Below, piece by piece: positions 1-7,947 of a stretch of 32,314 nt of DNA. The DNA comes from JBQCEE01 sp051960575 (GTDB lineage Bacteria; Actinomycetota; Actinomycetes; Mycobacteriales; Jatrophihabitantaceae), in NCBI RefSeq assembly GCF_051960575.1, contig NZ_JBQCEE010000075.1:1-32314 (forward strand). The letters run 5' to 3'. The position numbers were made by a program, and so were the translations under genes. Positions within the stretch are counted from its first letter, which is position 1, and each line of letters starts with the position of its first letter. The notes under the pieces were generated by a model. The model did no database searches and was not told the DNA's origin. It saw only the letters and a list, made by a program, of their open reading frames with translations.

Positions 1-2
1 GA

Positions 3-161
3 TGGACAAGCGCTCTTGTCGCCGTGCTGCCGATCTGGGGATGGATCCGGATGTTCGAGATCGGGGCGGCGGCGGCAACATCGTTTCGGGGAAGCATCCC
101 GCCACTCGACGCAGCAAGGGACGCCGATTACCACAAGCGGCGCTCTGTCAGCACTCGGTAA
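3..161 (+). CDS. C-terminal end of an unidentified, possibly membrane, protein (5' cut by window edge)
   Basis: Reading frame 3 is open from the window edge to a TAA at 159-161 and encodes about 52 residues. It begins with a hydrophobic stretch (ALVAVLPIWGWIRMF) followed by a small-residue segment and a charged, hydrophilic tail ending RRSVSTR. This pattern fits the last transmembrane helix and cytoplasmic tail of a membrane protein. Codon third positions are less uniformly G/C than in the strong genes here, so coding status is only moderately supported. The family cannot be named from this tail. The overlapping frame-1 reading of the same stretch has a composition that does not look like protein. 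Confidence 0.35.
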   Translation, partial: WTSALVAVLPIWGWIRMFEIGAAAATSFRGSIPPLDAARDADYHKRRSVSTR

Positions 162-384
162 CCGGGCGCACGAAGCTCCGGTGCGCGACCATGGCACTGT
201 CGTCGCGGAATCGGGTAGGTGCCGGTCGACCGCTGTCGATCCCGGGGTGGTACCGCTTCATGCAAAGCCACGCCAATCGCTGCCGGGTGCATCTCCCGCG
301 GCGTGGGGCTGAAGATATTTCTCGAGTCGCCTACGCGCTACTGGTCTGTCCGGTAACGGCTGGGCCGACGTCGCCGAAGACGGC

Positions 385-784
385 GTGTCCCCATGCGAGC
401 GCGAGCGCCTCAAAGATCGGGGCGTCGCCGTGGAAGGGGCAACGCGGCCAGATGCTGCCGACGGGTGGGACGTGCCGTATATCGCCGACGAGCGGGCCAT
501 CACCGACCCGGCGCACCCGATTCCGCTCATTCGAGTCGGTAGCGACACCGCCCTGGCGCTCCGCTGCCGCGCCGACCTGCTCCAAAAGATCGACGCCAAC
601 CTCTCACTGACCAACCCCGACTGGGACGACTTCCACCACCTCGTCTTGAGCAGCGCCACCTTCCGGCCCGCGAAAGGGGTTTCGCGTAGTCGTAGTCCTG
701 CACGACCCAGACGGCCGCGCGAGCATCTCGTTAGGGCGGAGGCGCGCGGGCCACCAGCATTCGGTACGCGTCATCGGCCACTGA
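385..784 (+). pseudogene. Unidentified small protein gene broken by a +1 frameshift at a G4 run
   Basis: From GTG 385 frame 1 shows clear coding character (third positions mostly G/C) through residues such as WDVPYIADERAITDP and NPDWDDFHHLVLSSATF, up to AAAGGGG at 673-679. Past that point frame 1 becomes Arg/Ser-rich, whereas frame 2 continues sensibly with FRVVVVLHDPDGRASISLG and reaches a TGA at 782-784. One extra G in the 676-679 run therefore explains the break. Rejoined, the product is about 132 residues. I do not recognise the family. The start is uncertain, because frame 1 is open back to 313 and no convincing ribosome binding site precedes GTG 385. It converges on the acetyltransferase gene. 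Confidence 0.45.
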
Positions 785-816
785 TTACCCCTTCTTCAGA
801 CAGTTACGCGCGGCAG

Positions 817-1467
817 CTACATGGGTGTCTCGGACGCCGCGACTGCGAACTCGACGAGAACACGCTCCTCGCGTCCGACGAGCAGCGGCCCGAAGCTGGT
901 CACAATGTTCGCCGCCTCAGCAGACGACGGTACGACCGCGGCGAGGAACGACACGATCCCGACCTCGCGGCCGCGAGTGGCCAGCACCCACAACATCTCG
1001 GTCGCCAGGCCCGCGTCGCGCCAATCCGGGTCGATGAAGGTGCCGACCCACGCGTGCTCGGGGCTACCGATGTCTATCGGCAGGCGGCAGTAGCGGGCTG
1101 TGCCGACCGCCCGGCCGCCGGCGAACGCAAGCAGCGCGAACCGGCCGGAGTAATCGATGCTGGTCAGCTCGGCCAGGGCTGCGGCAGTCATCATCGGCGG
1201 GACGCCGAGGAACCGGTGCTCGAGCGCCTCGGGAGTGCCAGCGGCGAACAGGTCACCGAGCAGGCGGGCGTCGCCGCGGCGCACGGGACGCAGTGTGACG
1301 CGGCGGCCGTCACGCAGCTGCACTGCGTTCTCGTACCCGGCCGGGTACTCCCGATCCGGCAGCTGCGCCGGGAATTGGTCCGGGTCCCCCGGATAGGAGA
1401 ATCGGCGGGGGCCGGGACGCGGACGGGACGGGGCGACGGCCGCTGGTTCGACCGGGAGGGTGCTCAC
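817..1467 (-). CDS. GNAT-family N-acetyltransferase
   Basis: The 216-residue product has the GNAT fold signature. An N-terminal beta strand with the RDGRRVTLRPVRRGDARLL segment, typical of GNAT proteins, is followed by the acetyl-CoA binding region with VGTARYCRLP and FIDPDWRDAGLATEML, the latter standing in for the usual R/Q-x-x-G-x-G/A loop. GNAT proteins transfer an acetyl group from acetyl-CoA to an amine; the substrate cannot be told here. GTG 1467 is preferred because the upstream extension to 1518 (rich in Cys, Gly and Arg) does not resemble the family. An N-terminal Pro/Arg-rich leader of about 35 residues precedes the domain. The gene stands alone and converges with the broken gene to its left. 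Confidence 0.85.
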   Translation of the reverse strand: MSTLPVEPAAVAPSRPRPGPRRFSYPGDPDQFPAQLPDREYPAGYENAVQLRDGRRVTLRPVRRGDARLLGDLFAAGTPEALEHRFLGVPPMMTAAALAELTSIDYSGRFALLAFAGGRAVGTARYCRLPIDIGSPEHAWVGTFIDPDWRDAGLATEMLWVLATRGREVGIVSFLAAVVPSSAEAANIVTSFGPLLVGREERVLVEFAVAASETPM

Positions 1468-1658
1468 GTCGCCGAGCGTGCACCGCCCAGCACCTTGATC
1501 GCACGGGCCGAAGGGCACCAGTTCAAGGTCGCGGCAGCAGACCGCAGGGGCGCGGCGCCGACCGAACAGCAGTCAGGGTCGCGCCCGAACCGGCAGCTGC
1601 TGCTTCCGCGCCGCGGTGCTGTCACTCACCGTGGAGAAATGCGCGGGGCGTCGTCTAG

Positions 1659-2036
1659 CAGTGGAGCTCGGGCGCCGACGACTTCGCCGAGGTGGCGGTG
1701 GCACGCCTGCGCGGCGCCGTCGACCGATATCACGACGACGCCCGGTTGCAGAGCCTGGTCGCGGAGCTCCGCGCAGGCAGCCACGATTTCGTCCGCATCT
1801 GGGACACCGACCCGGTCCGCACCCCGGGCCACCGCACCAAGACGACCGAGCATCCCGACGTCGGCACGCTGCAACTCGACTGCGACGTGCTCATGGTGCC
1901 GGAGGACGACCAACAGGTCGTCCTCATCACGGCGCGTGCGGGCAGTACCTCGGCTCAAGCACTGCATCGTCTGGCCGCCGAGCCTGAGCGGAACGTCGTC
2001 GAGCAGCCGAAGGGGTGCAGGTCGCCGTTCTAGCGA
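1659..2036 (+). pseudogene. C-terminal fragment of an MmyB-type XRE regulator
   Basis: Frame 3 from 1659 (just after an in-frame TAG at 1656-1658) to TAG 2034-2036 encodes the C-terminal half of the MmyB-like ligand-binding domain: DDFAEVAVARLRGAVDRYHD, then LVAELRAGSHDFVRIWDT, then HPDVGTLQLDCDVLMVP and a final TARAGSTSAQALHRLA. The order matches the corresponding part of the intact regulator on the opposite strand. The helix-turn-helix and first half of the sensor domain are missing, and no upstream frame restores them. A GTG at 1692 could start a 113-residue product, but it would lack DNA binding. The 3' end overlaps the end of the intact regulator by 7 nt, tail to tail. Confidence 0.7.
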
Positions 2037-2917
2037 CCCAGGCCTGCGCTGGTTGCCGCCCAGCTCGCGAGCACCTTGATCCGCTCGTCGGACGCGGTGC
2101 CCGGTTCGGCGATGTAGGTGACGACCTGCAGCACGGGCCGCGTCGGCGCGGGGAGGGCGAGGGGCTGGAAGACCAGCTCGAGCTCACCCACATCCGGGTG
2201 CCGCAGCCGTTTGATGCCGTCATGACGCGACAGGACGTCGTGCGCTGCCCAAAGACGACGGAACTCCACGCTGACCGTGGACAGCTCACCGACCAGGTCG
2301 CGCACCATGCGATCCCGGGGATCGCGCGCAACCTCGGCGCGCAGCAGCGCAGCCGTGGCGACGCCGGCGGCCTCCCAGTCGACGTAGAACGCCCGCGCAC
2401 CGGGATCGAGGAAGATATACCGGGCGATGTTCGGACGTCCCCGCGCGTCGACGGTGTCGCTGGCGAACATCGGCGCGAAGACGGCCCGGGCCAGCGCGTT
2501 GCCGGCGACGACATCCGCGCACGCGTTCCGCACGAACGCCGACGTCATGGTCATCGAGTCCAGCAGCCACTGGATCTGCGGCGAGACATCGACGTCCCCG
2601 GATCGTGACGGCGCGGGACGCCGCCGCTGCGAGGACCGAGCAAGATCGAACAGGTACGTCCGCTCGTCGTCGCTCAGCTGCAGCGTTCGGGCGACCGCGT
2701 CGAGGACGTCCTCGGAGACGCCGGCGATGTGTCCGCGCTCGAGACGCGTGTACCACTCCGTGCTCACACCGGCCAGGACGGCGACCTCCTCGCGCCGCAG
2801 CCCTGGGACGCGGCGGCGGGCGCTGGTCGGCAACCCGGCCTGGGCGGGGGTGATCCGGGCGCGCCGGCTGGTCAGGAAGTCGCGGATGTCGCCACGGTTC
2901 CCGGCCTCCTGGTCCAT
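2030..2917 (-). CDS. XRE/helix-turn-helix transcriptional regulator with MmyB-like sensor domain
   Basis: The 295-residue protein has an N-terminal helix-turn-helix at about residues 12-90, with the hallmark LRREEVAVLAGVSTEWYTRL and LERGH. The MmyB-type ligand-binding domain follows at about 110-285, containing NALARAVFAP, NIARYIFLDP, VGELSTVSVEFRRLW and HPDVGELELVFQPLALP. Such proteins are common in actinomycetes and often stand next to, and repress, a redox enzyme gene. Here the divergent neighbour is an aldo/keto reductase, with 140 nt between them holding a perfect 7-bp dyad. ATG 2917 is chosen because it places the DNA-binding domain at the usual distance from the N-terminus; no strong Shine-Dalgarno sequence is visible before it. 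Confidence 0.93.
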   Translation of the reverse strand: MDQEAGNRGDIRDFLTSRRARITPAQAGLPTSARRRVPGLRREEVAVLAGVSTEWYTRLERGHIAGVSEDVLDAVARTLQLSDDERTYLFDLARSSQRRRPAPSRSGDVDVSPQIQWLLDSMTMTSAFVRNACADVVAGNALARAVFAPMFASDTVDARGRPNIARYIFLDPGARAFYVDWEAAGVATAALLRAEVARDPRDRMVRDLVGELSTVSVEFRRLWAAHDVLSRHDGIKRLRHPDVGELELVFQPLALPAPTRPVLQVVTYIAEPGTASDERIKVLASWAATSAGLGR

Positions 2918-3021
2918 GGATCGACGGTAACGCCGATCAGCCGTGCTGAGGGGTGCGAGCTTGTGCCCCCATCGACACGACCTCCCTCTCGCGCTGCAGC
3001 ACGGGTCCCATGAGCACCGGA

Positions 3022-3037
3022 CGTTCCGACCGGAACG
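3022..3037. promoter_or_regulatory. Candidate operator: CGTTCCG-AC-CGGAACG dyad
   Basis: A perfect inverted repeat with 7-bp arms and a 2-nt centre lies between the divergent regulator and aldo/keto reductase genes, 20 nt upstream of the reductase start codon and just before its GGAGGT ribosome site at 3047-3052. The position suits repression by the neighbouring MmyB-type regulator. That link is inferred from position only. Confidence 0.4.
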
Positions 3038-3057
3038 CCGAACGATGGAGGTAGGAC

Positions 3058-4011
3058 ATGACGAGCGAGACGCTGACCGTGCCCGTAGCGGCGATCGGCA
3101 CCTGGGCCTGGGGCGACAGCGGTCAGGCCGGCGACGGCTACTTCGGCAGCGAGTTGACCGAGGCCGGTCTCCGACAGATCGTCGCCCAGGCGCAGTCCAA
3201 CGGCTTCACGCTGTGGGACACCGCGGTCGTGTACGGCATGGGGCGCGCCGAGACGGTCCTCGGGCGAGCACTGGCCGGGTACGACCGGGGCGAGTACCAG
3301 CTGTCGACGAAGTTCACTCCGCAGGCTGCCGGCGACGGCGACCGCCCGGTCGCGGACATGCTGCAGCAGAGCCTCACGCGGCTCGGCACCGACTACGTCG
3401 ACCTGTACTGGATCCACAACCCCGAGGATGTGGACCGATGGACACCACAGCTGCTCCCGCTGCTCGAGACCGGCAAGATCAAGCACGTCGGCGTCTCGAA
3501 CCACAACCTGCAGCAGATCGCCAGAGCAGACCGGATCCTCAACCAGGCCGGCTTCCGCGTCGAAGCTGTCCAGAACCACTACAGCCTGCTGTACCGAGCC
3601 CCTGAGCGGGCCGGCGTCCTCGACTACTGCCGCGAGCACGGAATGCGATTCCTCGCCTACATGGTGCTCGAGCAGGGAGCACTGACCGGGAGGTACGACC
3701 AGGCCAACCCGCTTCCGGCAGGCACCGCCCGGGCCACCGCATACAACGGCGTCCTGCCACGGCTGCAGGCACTGACCAACCGGATGCGGCAGCTCGGCGA
3801 GCGACGAGATGCGTCCGTCGCCGAGATCGCCACCGCCTGGGCCATCACCAAGGGTGCTACCCCGATCATCGGCATCACCAAGCCCAGCCACGTGGACGGA
3901 CTCGTTCGTGCTCGCGGCGTCCGCCTCACCGCCGACGAAGCCTCGGACCTGGAAGCACTCGCCGAAGCCGCTGACGTCAACACTCGCGGCTGGTGGGAAC
4001 ACGACGAGTAA
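3058..4011 (+). CDS. Aldo/keto reductase
   Basis: The 317-residue protein carries the aldo/keto reductase barrel in order: an N-terminal GTWAWG strand; FTLWDTAVVYGMGRAETVLG with the catalytic Asp and Tyr; LSTKF with the catalytic Lys; DYVDLYWIHNP with the catalytic His; KIKHVGVSN; and the C-terminal NADP-binding stretch GATPIIGITKPSHVDGLV. These enzymes reduce carbonyls with NADPH in the cytosol; the physiological substrate is unknown. GGAGGT lies 5 nt before ATG 3058, an excellent start. It is transcribed divergently from the MmyB-type regulator and probably controlled by it. Length and motifs look intact. Confidence 0.95.
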   Translation: MTSETLTVPVAAIGTWAWGDSGQAGDGYFGSELTEAGLRQIVAQAQSNGFTLWDTAVVYGMGRAETVLGRALAGYDRGEYQLSTKFTPQAAGDGDRPVADMLQQSLTRLGTDYVDLYWIHNPEDVDRWTPQLLPLLETGKIKHVGVSNHNLQQIARADRILNQAGFRVEAVQNHYSLLYRAPERAGVLDYCREHGMRFLAYMVLEQGALTGRYDQANPLPAGTARATAYNGVLPRLQALTNRMRQLGERRDASVAEIATAWAITKGATPIIGITKPSHVDGLVRARGVRLTADEASDLEALAEAADVNTRGWWEHDE

Positions 4012-4030
4012 CCTCGAACCGCCCGAGGTT
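4010..4030 (+). terminator. Possible terminator hairpin after the aldo/keto reductase
   Basis: AACCTCG pairs with CGAGGTT across a 7-nt loop, beginning inside the TAA stop codon. There is no run of T after it, so intrinsic termination is uncertain. The following 4031-4208 holds no gene I can support; a 76-codon plus-strand reading there has a composition unlike its neighbours. Confidence 0.4.
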
Positions 4031-4208
4031 TGATGAAGCTACAACTGAACCCGGGGCGGTCCAAGTCGTCGGTCCAGACCGACTCGGACACGAGCCGCCG
4101 ACGCGATACCCATGAGACAGAAGGACACGTGTCGCACGCGCCGCTCGGGCCGTCGTCCTACGATATCGCGCGCACCCTCGTCGATTCGCTTGCCCGCGCC
4201 AAACGCGG

Positions 4209-4225
4209 CCCGGCAGGCGGCCGGG
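4209..4225 (-). terminator. Possible hairpin directly after the KDG kinase stop codon
   Basis: CCCGGC and GCCGGG form a 6-bp GC stem with a 5-nt loop, abutting the stop codon of the last gene of the sugar-acid operon. It is suitably placed to end the operon or protect the transcript end, but it lacks a T-run. Confidence 0.35.
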
Positions 4226-5179
4226 TCAGCGGATGGTTGATTCCTGTTCGAGCCCGATGAGTGGAAGGTCGCGGCGTGACGGTAGTCCTTCCCAGTCGCC
4301 CTGGCAGGTCACGGCGAATGCCGCGGTCACCGATCCTCGTTCGGCGCTGGCACAGGGGGTGAGACCGTCCAACCAGCCGGACAGGTAGCCTGCCACGAAG
4401 GCGTCGCCGGCGCCGACCACGTCGACGGCGGATACCGGTTTTGCCTCGACGGTGGCGAAGCGATCGCGGGTCCAGAGCCACGCGCCAGCGCGGCCGCGTT
4501 TGACGATGACTTCCCGCAGCCCGTCGTCAAACAAGTGTTGGACCACGGTTTCGGCGTCACTGGTCGGCGATTGTCGGGCGACGACAGGTAGCTCGTCGAC
4601 CGAGGCGAAGAGGATGTCAACGATTGGGACCAGCGGGCGGATGGCCGGTCGCGCCGTCTCGACTGACCAGAGCCGTGCGCGGTGGTTCACATCGAGACTG
4701 ACTGTCACCCCGAGTTCTTTCGCCGCGGCGGCCGCCTGGAGAACGGCGTCTCGCGCGCTCGGGCTCAGCGCCGGGGTGATGCCCGTGATGTGCAGGAGGC
4801 GCACGCCCGGCTCAAGCGCGGGGAGGATGTCGTCGGCAGTCAGTTTCGAGCCGGCGGAGTCGGATCGGTAGTACGTGACCTGCGTGATCGCGTTGAGCCG
4901 CTGATCTGCGAGCAGGAGCCCGGTCGAATGATGCGTGTCGCTCTGCACGAAGCTGACGTCGACGTCCTCGGCGCGAAGAGTACGGCGGACGAGCTCGCCC
5001 GGTTCGTCGTCGCCGACTCGGCCGACCCATCGACAGCGGTGGCCGAGCCGGGCGAGCCCGATCGCTACGTTCGCTTCGGCGCCGGCGACCGAGAGCTCTA
5101 GAGGGCCGCCCAGTCGAAGCGGGCCGCGACCGCGGATGACCGCAAGCGCTTCACCGAAGGTGACGACCTCAGGCGGCAT
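4226..5179 (-). CDS. kdgK: PfkB-family sugar kinase, likely 2-keto-3-deoxy-gluconate/galactonate kinase
   Basis: The 317-residue protein has the PfkB (ribokinase) fold. An N-terminal VVTFGEALAVIRG leads into GGAEANVA-like AGAEANVAIGLARLG (about 32-46), then WVGRVGDDEPGE (51-62), and the ATP/anion-hole signature VVGAGDAFVAGYLSGWLDG (about 254-272) with the catalytic Asp at 259. KDG-type kinases phosphorylate 2-keto-3-deoxy sugar acids with ATP. The assignment rests on family plus its place directly after a KDPG-type aldolase gene. ATG 5179 overlaps the aldolase end by 11 nt and matches the usual N-terminus; longer readings add Arg/Ser-rich sequence. Ribokinase-like specificity for another sugar is possible but less likely here. 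It is the last gene of the operon. Confidence 0.85.
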   Translation of the reverse strand: MPPEVVTFGEALAVIRGRGPLRLGGPLELSVAGAEANVAIGLARLGHRCRWVGRVGDDEPGELVRRTLRAEDVDVSFVQSDTHHSTGLLLADQRLNAITQVTYYRSDSAGSKLTADDILPALEPGVRLLHITGITPALSPSARDAVLQAAAAAKELGVTVSLDVNHRARLWSVETARPAIRPLVPIVDILFASVDELPVVARQSPTSDAETVVQHLFDDGLREVIVKRGRAGAWLWTRDRFATVEAKPVSAVDVVGAGDAFVAGYLSGWLDGLTPCASAERGSVTAAFAVTCQGDWEGLPSRRDLPLIGLEQESTIR

Positions 5180-5798
5180 GGTCCGCCGCCAGATCGACGA
5201 ACCGTCGCGCTCGCATACGCAGCGCCGACGAATCAATGGTGCTTGACGATTCACCCACGAGCGGTGTGCCGACGCCGACCGCGATCGCGCCCCGACGCAA
5301 GTAGGCGTGAGCCAGGTCAAGATCGACACCACCGACCGGGACGATCGGAGCATCGGGCAACGGGGCGCGGACGGCGTCAAAGTAGTCCGGCCCACCCAGC
5401 GAGGCGGGGAACAGTTTCGCGGCTACTGCACCGCTATCGAGGGCCGACCGGATCTCGGTGGGGGTCAAAGCGCCCGCGAGTACAGGGACGCCGGCAGCGA
5501 CTGCGTACGGGATGGCCGGGCCGAGTGTCGGCGTGACGATGAAGCACGCACCGGCGTCACGGGCCCGGTCGACGTCTCGCGTCGTGCCTACCGTCCCGCA
5601 TCCGATGATGACCTCCGCTGGCAGCTCTCGCGTCAGTGTGGAGATCGCATCCAGCGCGCCGGGGGTGGTCATGGAGATCTCCAGCAATCGGATGCCCTCC
5701 TCAGCGAGGATGCGAGCAGTGTGGACGGCATGCCCCGCGTCCGTGGACCGCACGATGGCGAGCAGCCTTGTGGACACGAGCGCGCTCAGAAGGTCCAT
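5169..5798 (-). CDS. eda: KDPG/KDPGal-type aldolase (class I, pyruvate-forming)
   Basis: The 209-residue TIM-barrel protein matches the KDPG aldolase family in full length. RLLAIVRSTDAGHA is followed by IRLLEISMTTPGAL (catalytic Glu about 40), VIIGCGTVGT (65-71), ACFIVTPTL (83-91) and VAAKLFPASLGG, whose Lys about 127 is the Schiff-base residue. The C-terminal phosphate-binding VPVGGVDL is also present. Family members split 2-keto-3-deoxy-6-phospho-gluconate or -galactonate into pyruvate and glyceraldehyde 3-phosphate. ATG 5798 is preferred over 5825 because it gives a short 13-nt overlap with the lactonase gene, as elsewhere in this operon. Gluconate and galactonate stereochemistry cannot be separated from sequence alone. 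Confidence 0.87.
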   Translation of the reverse strand: MDLLSALVSTRLLAIVRSTDAGHAVHTARILAEEGIRLLEISMTTPGALDAISTLTRELPAEVIIGCGTVGTTRDVDRARDAGACFIVTPTLGPAIPYAVAAGVPVLAGALTPTEIRSALDSGAVAAKLFPASLGGPDYFDAVRAPLPDAPIVPVGGVDLDLAHAYLRRGAIAVGVGTPLVGESSSTIDSSALRMRARRFVDLAADHAA

Positions 5799-6823
5799 CG
5801 GTACTCCGACGTCGCGGCGTGCCAAAGGCCGGACGCTTCGCGCCGCCCGAGGTTGCCGTCGAGACCCGCGCCGGATCGCAACTGAAACCGGACGGCCGGC
5901 GGACCGCCGATACCGACGTCGGCGATGAACAGTCGACCGGCGTGCGCATGCCGTGCGTCCTCGGACGCGTCGTAACCGAGTCGCGAGGTCGTGATGACGA
6001 GGCGCTCACCAGATACGAAAGCACAACTGGTCACCTGGGGCGCGTCCACTCGCACGATGCCGACGAGATCTCCGCGCGGTGTGTAACGGGCAACGGTGCC
6101 GGAACCCCAGATCGCGATCCAGAGATGACGCTCGTGGTCGATACACATGCCATCGGGCTCACCCTGACTCGGGTCGATCTTAATGATCTGTCGACGGGCA
6201 ACTGAAAGCCCTCGCTCGTCGAGAGCGATTTCGTCGACTCCGCCGCTGGCGGTGTCGATGAAGTACATGGTTCGGCCGTCGGCCGTCCACGCCATGCCGT
6301 TGCAGACGGTCGCGTCGGAAAGGATCGTGCGCACGCGTCCGCCGGTGTCGAGCCGCAAGAGCGCGGCTTGGCCGAGCGCGCGCGCCGGTGCGCTGGTCCC
6401 GGCCCAGAGCCGCCCGGCTGGGTCGCACTTGGCGTCATTCATCCGAGCCCGAGCGGCACCTTCCGCCCGGCTCGGGAGTTCCGCGAGTGTGCGTGCCCGA
6501 CCGTGGCGGTCGACATGGACGAAGCCGTTGGTGCAGGCTGCTACCCAGCCATCGTCGGCCGAGCGGACGGCGGCGCCGAGACCGCCTGCTACCTGCATGC
6601 GGCGCTCGACGACGATCTGCCCCCGGTCGGTGAGGTGGCCGACGACCACCGTGGCTTCGGTCTGATCGACCCAGGTCAGGGTTGCCGTTTCGCTATCCCA
6701 GCTGGGTGACTCGGCGTGGCCGAAGCGCTCGGAGGACGCAGGCAGGGCCGCGTACTCGACTCGTCCGGGGATCTCGCTCGCGGCGGCTTGAGCCTGCATG
6801 GAGGTCTGCGGGGTCAGTGCCAT
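5786..6823 (-). CDS. SMP-30/gluconolactonase-family lactonase
   Basis: The 345-residue beta-propeller protein has the SMP-30 metal site. A Glu lies in HAESPSWD (about 38), an Asn in CNGMAW (about 175) and an Asp in PDGMCID (about 224), with the supporting RMNDAKCDPAGRLWAGT segment at about 128-143. These enzymes open sugar lactones (glucono-, galactono- and related) with a divalent metal ion. The place between a dehydratase and an aldolase gene, in a cluster that also has an aldose-dehydrogenase-like enzyme, supports sugar-lactone hydrolysis. ATG 6823 overlaps the dehydratase stop by 10 nt; ATG 6799 is a second possibility. No signal peptide is visible, so it should act in the cytosol. Confidence 0.88.
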   Translation of the reverse strand: MALTPQTSMQAQAAASEIPGRVEYAALPASSERFGHAESPSWDSETATLTWVDQTEATVVVGHLTDRGQIVVERRMQVAGGLGAAVRSADDGWVAACTNGFVHVDRHGRARTLAELPSRAEGAARARMNDAKCDPAGRLWAGTSAPARALGQAALLRLDTGGRVRTILSDATVCNGMAWTADGRTMYFIDTASGGVDEIALDERGLSVARRQIIKIDPSQGEPDGMCIDHERHLWIAIWGSGTVARYTPRGDLVGIVRVDAPQVTSCAFVSGERLVITTSRLGYDASEDARHAHAGRLFIADVGIGGPPAVRFQLRSGAGLDGNLGRREASGLWHAATSEYRWTF

Positions 6824-7947
6824 TGCACGCCGCGCCGTCCAAGCCTCGGCTGGCGGCGTGCCGGCATCTCGAGCGCGCGTTCCAGGTCGAGGTCCACGCC
6901 GAGGCCAGGGGCGTCGGACAAGGCGTACTTGCCGTCCACGAACGTGGGCGGGTCGAGGAGCAGCGAGTCGCGTCGTTCGCGTTCGCCTTCCATCTCCTCG
7001 AAGGTTTCGAAATTCGGAATGGCGGCGGCGAGGTGCAGGGATGCCATGAGGCAGACCGGGCCGCCGGGGTTGTGCGGCGCGATCGGCACGTAGTAGGTCT
7101 CCGCGAGATTTGCGATCCGCATCGCCTCGCTCAGGCCGCCGGCGTGCATGACATCGGGTTGCAACACGTCGCACGCGTGCTGCCTCAGCAGGGGTTCGAC
7201 CTCCCACCGCGAGAGGAGCCGTTCTCCGAGCGCGATGGGGACGCCGATGTCATGTCGCAGCCGGCTCATGGCGGCGGCGTTCTCGTACGGCAACGGTTCC
7301 TCGAACCAGGCCGGCTGGTGCGGGCGGAACGCGTCGGCGGCTGCGAGGGCGGTTCGCGGGGAGAACGCTTCGCTGCATTCGACGTATACGGCCACGTCAG
7401 GGCCGACCGCGTCGCGGATCGCCGCCATCATGTCGGCACCGGCGCGGATGGTGCGCTGGTGGTTGCGGGCCAGCGCTGCGGGTGGGAACGGGTTCCATTT
7501 CAGGCCGTTGATGCCGCGCGATGTCGCCTCGAGGGCCCCAGCATGCGCTGCGTCGGGTTCGGTGACGCCTTCGAGCCAGTGGCTGGCGTACACCGGGAGT
7601 TCGGTGCGGAATGGGCCACCGAGCAGTTCGTAGACCGGTTTGCCGAGCGACTTGCCGTAGAGGTCCCACAGGGCGATGTCGAGGGCTCCGATCGCCGTCA
7701 TGAGGACGCACCCGCCACGCCAGCGCCAGGTCTGGTAGAGGTCCTGCCAGTGCACGTGGGGGTGCAGAAGTTGACGGCCGATCAGATCGGCTCCGACCTC
7801 GTGGATGGCCGTCTCGACTGAGGCAACCGCGCCGTGCAGTGATCCTTCGCCCCAGCCGAAGGACCCGTCGCTGGTGGTGACCCGGACGAACAGCCAGTTG
7901 CACCAGGTGCCCCAGCCGGTGAAGGTGTCGATCGCCTCAATCTTCAC
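6814..7947 (-). CDS. Enolase-superfamily (mandelate racemase subgroup) sugar-acid dehydratase, galactonate-dehydratase-like
   Basis: The 377-residue protein shows the N-terminal capping domain (VRVTTSDGSFGWGEGSLHG; GALDIALWDLYGKSLGKPVY) and the barrel with metal ligands in order: Glu about 190 in YVECSEAFSP, Glu about 216 in AWFEEPLP and Glu about 242 in IALGERLLSR. QPDVMHAGGLSEA and a catalytic His about 292 in IAPHNPGGP follow. The general layout resembles galactonate dehydratase (DgoD), which makes 2-keto-3-deoxygalactonate. As I remember that family, DgoD has Asp-x-His where this protein has Glu-Cys-Ser, so the substrate or acid catalyst may differ. GTG 7947 is the start: it overlaps the GntR gene end by 11 nt and removes an atypical 13-residue extension. 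Confidence 0.86.
   Translation of the reverse strand: MKIEAIDTFTGWGTWCNWLFVRVTTSDGSFGWGEGSLHGAVASVETAIHEVGADLIGRQLLHPHVHWQDLYQTWRWRGGCVLMTAIGALDIALWDLYGKSLGKPVYELLGGPFRTELPVYASHWLEGVTEPDAAHAGALEATSRGINGLKWNPFPPAALARNHQRTIRAGADMMAAIRDAVGPDVAVYVECSEAFSPRTALAAADAFRPHQPAWFEEPLPYENAAAMSRLRHDIGVPIALGERLLSRWEVEPLLRQHACDVLQPDVMHAGGLSEAMRIANLAETYYVPIAPHNPGGPVCLMASLHLAAAIPNFETFEEMEGERERRDSLLLDPPTFVDGKYALSDAPGLGVDLDLERALEMPARRQPRLGRRGVQWH

Noticed and set aside
1519..1658. Search for the missing N-terminal part of the MmyB fragment
   Set aside because: No frame here shows a helix-turn-helix or the first half of the sensor domain, so the fragment was annotated without it.
385..2079. A 564-codon plus-strand open frame
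   Set aside because: Only its first part is coding. From about 680 it is Arg/Pro-rich and antisense to the well-supported GNAT gene, and its end lies out of frame with the MmyB fragment.
4030..4260. Small plus-strand ORF between the reductase and kinase genes
   Set aside because: No ribosome site, no family resemblance, and it runs into the end of the kinase gene on the other strand.
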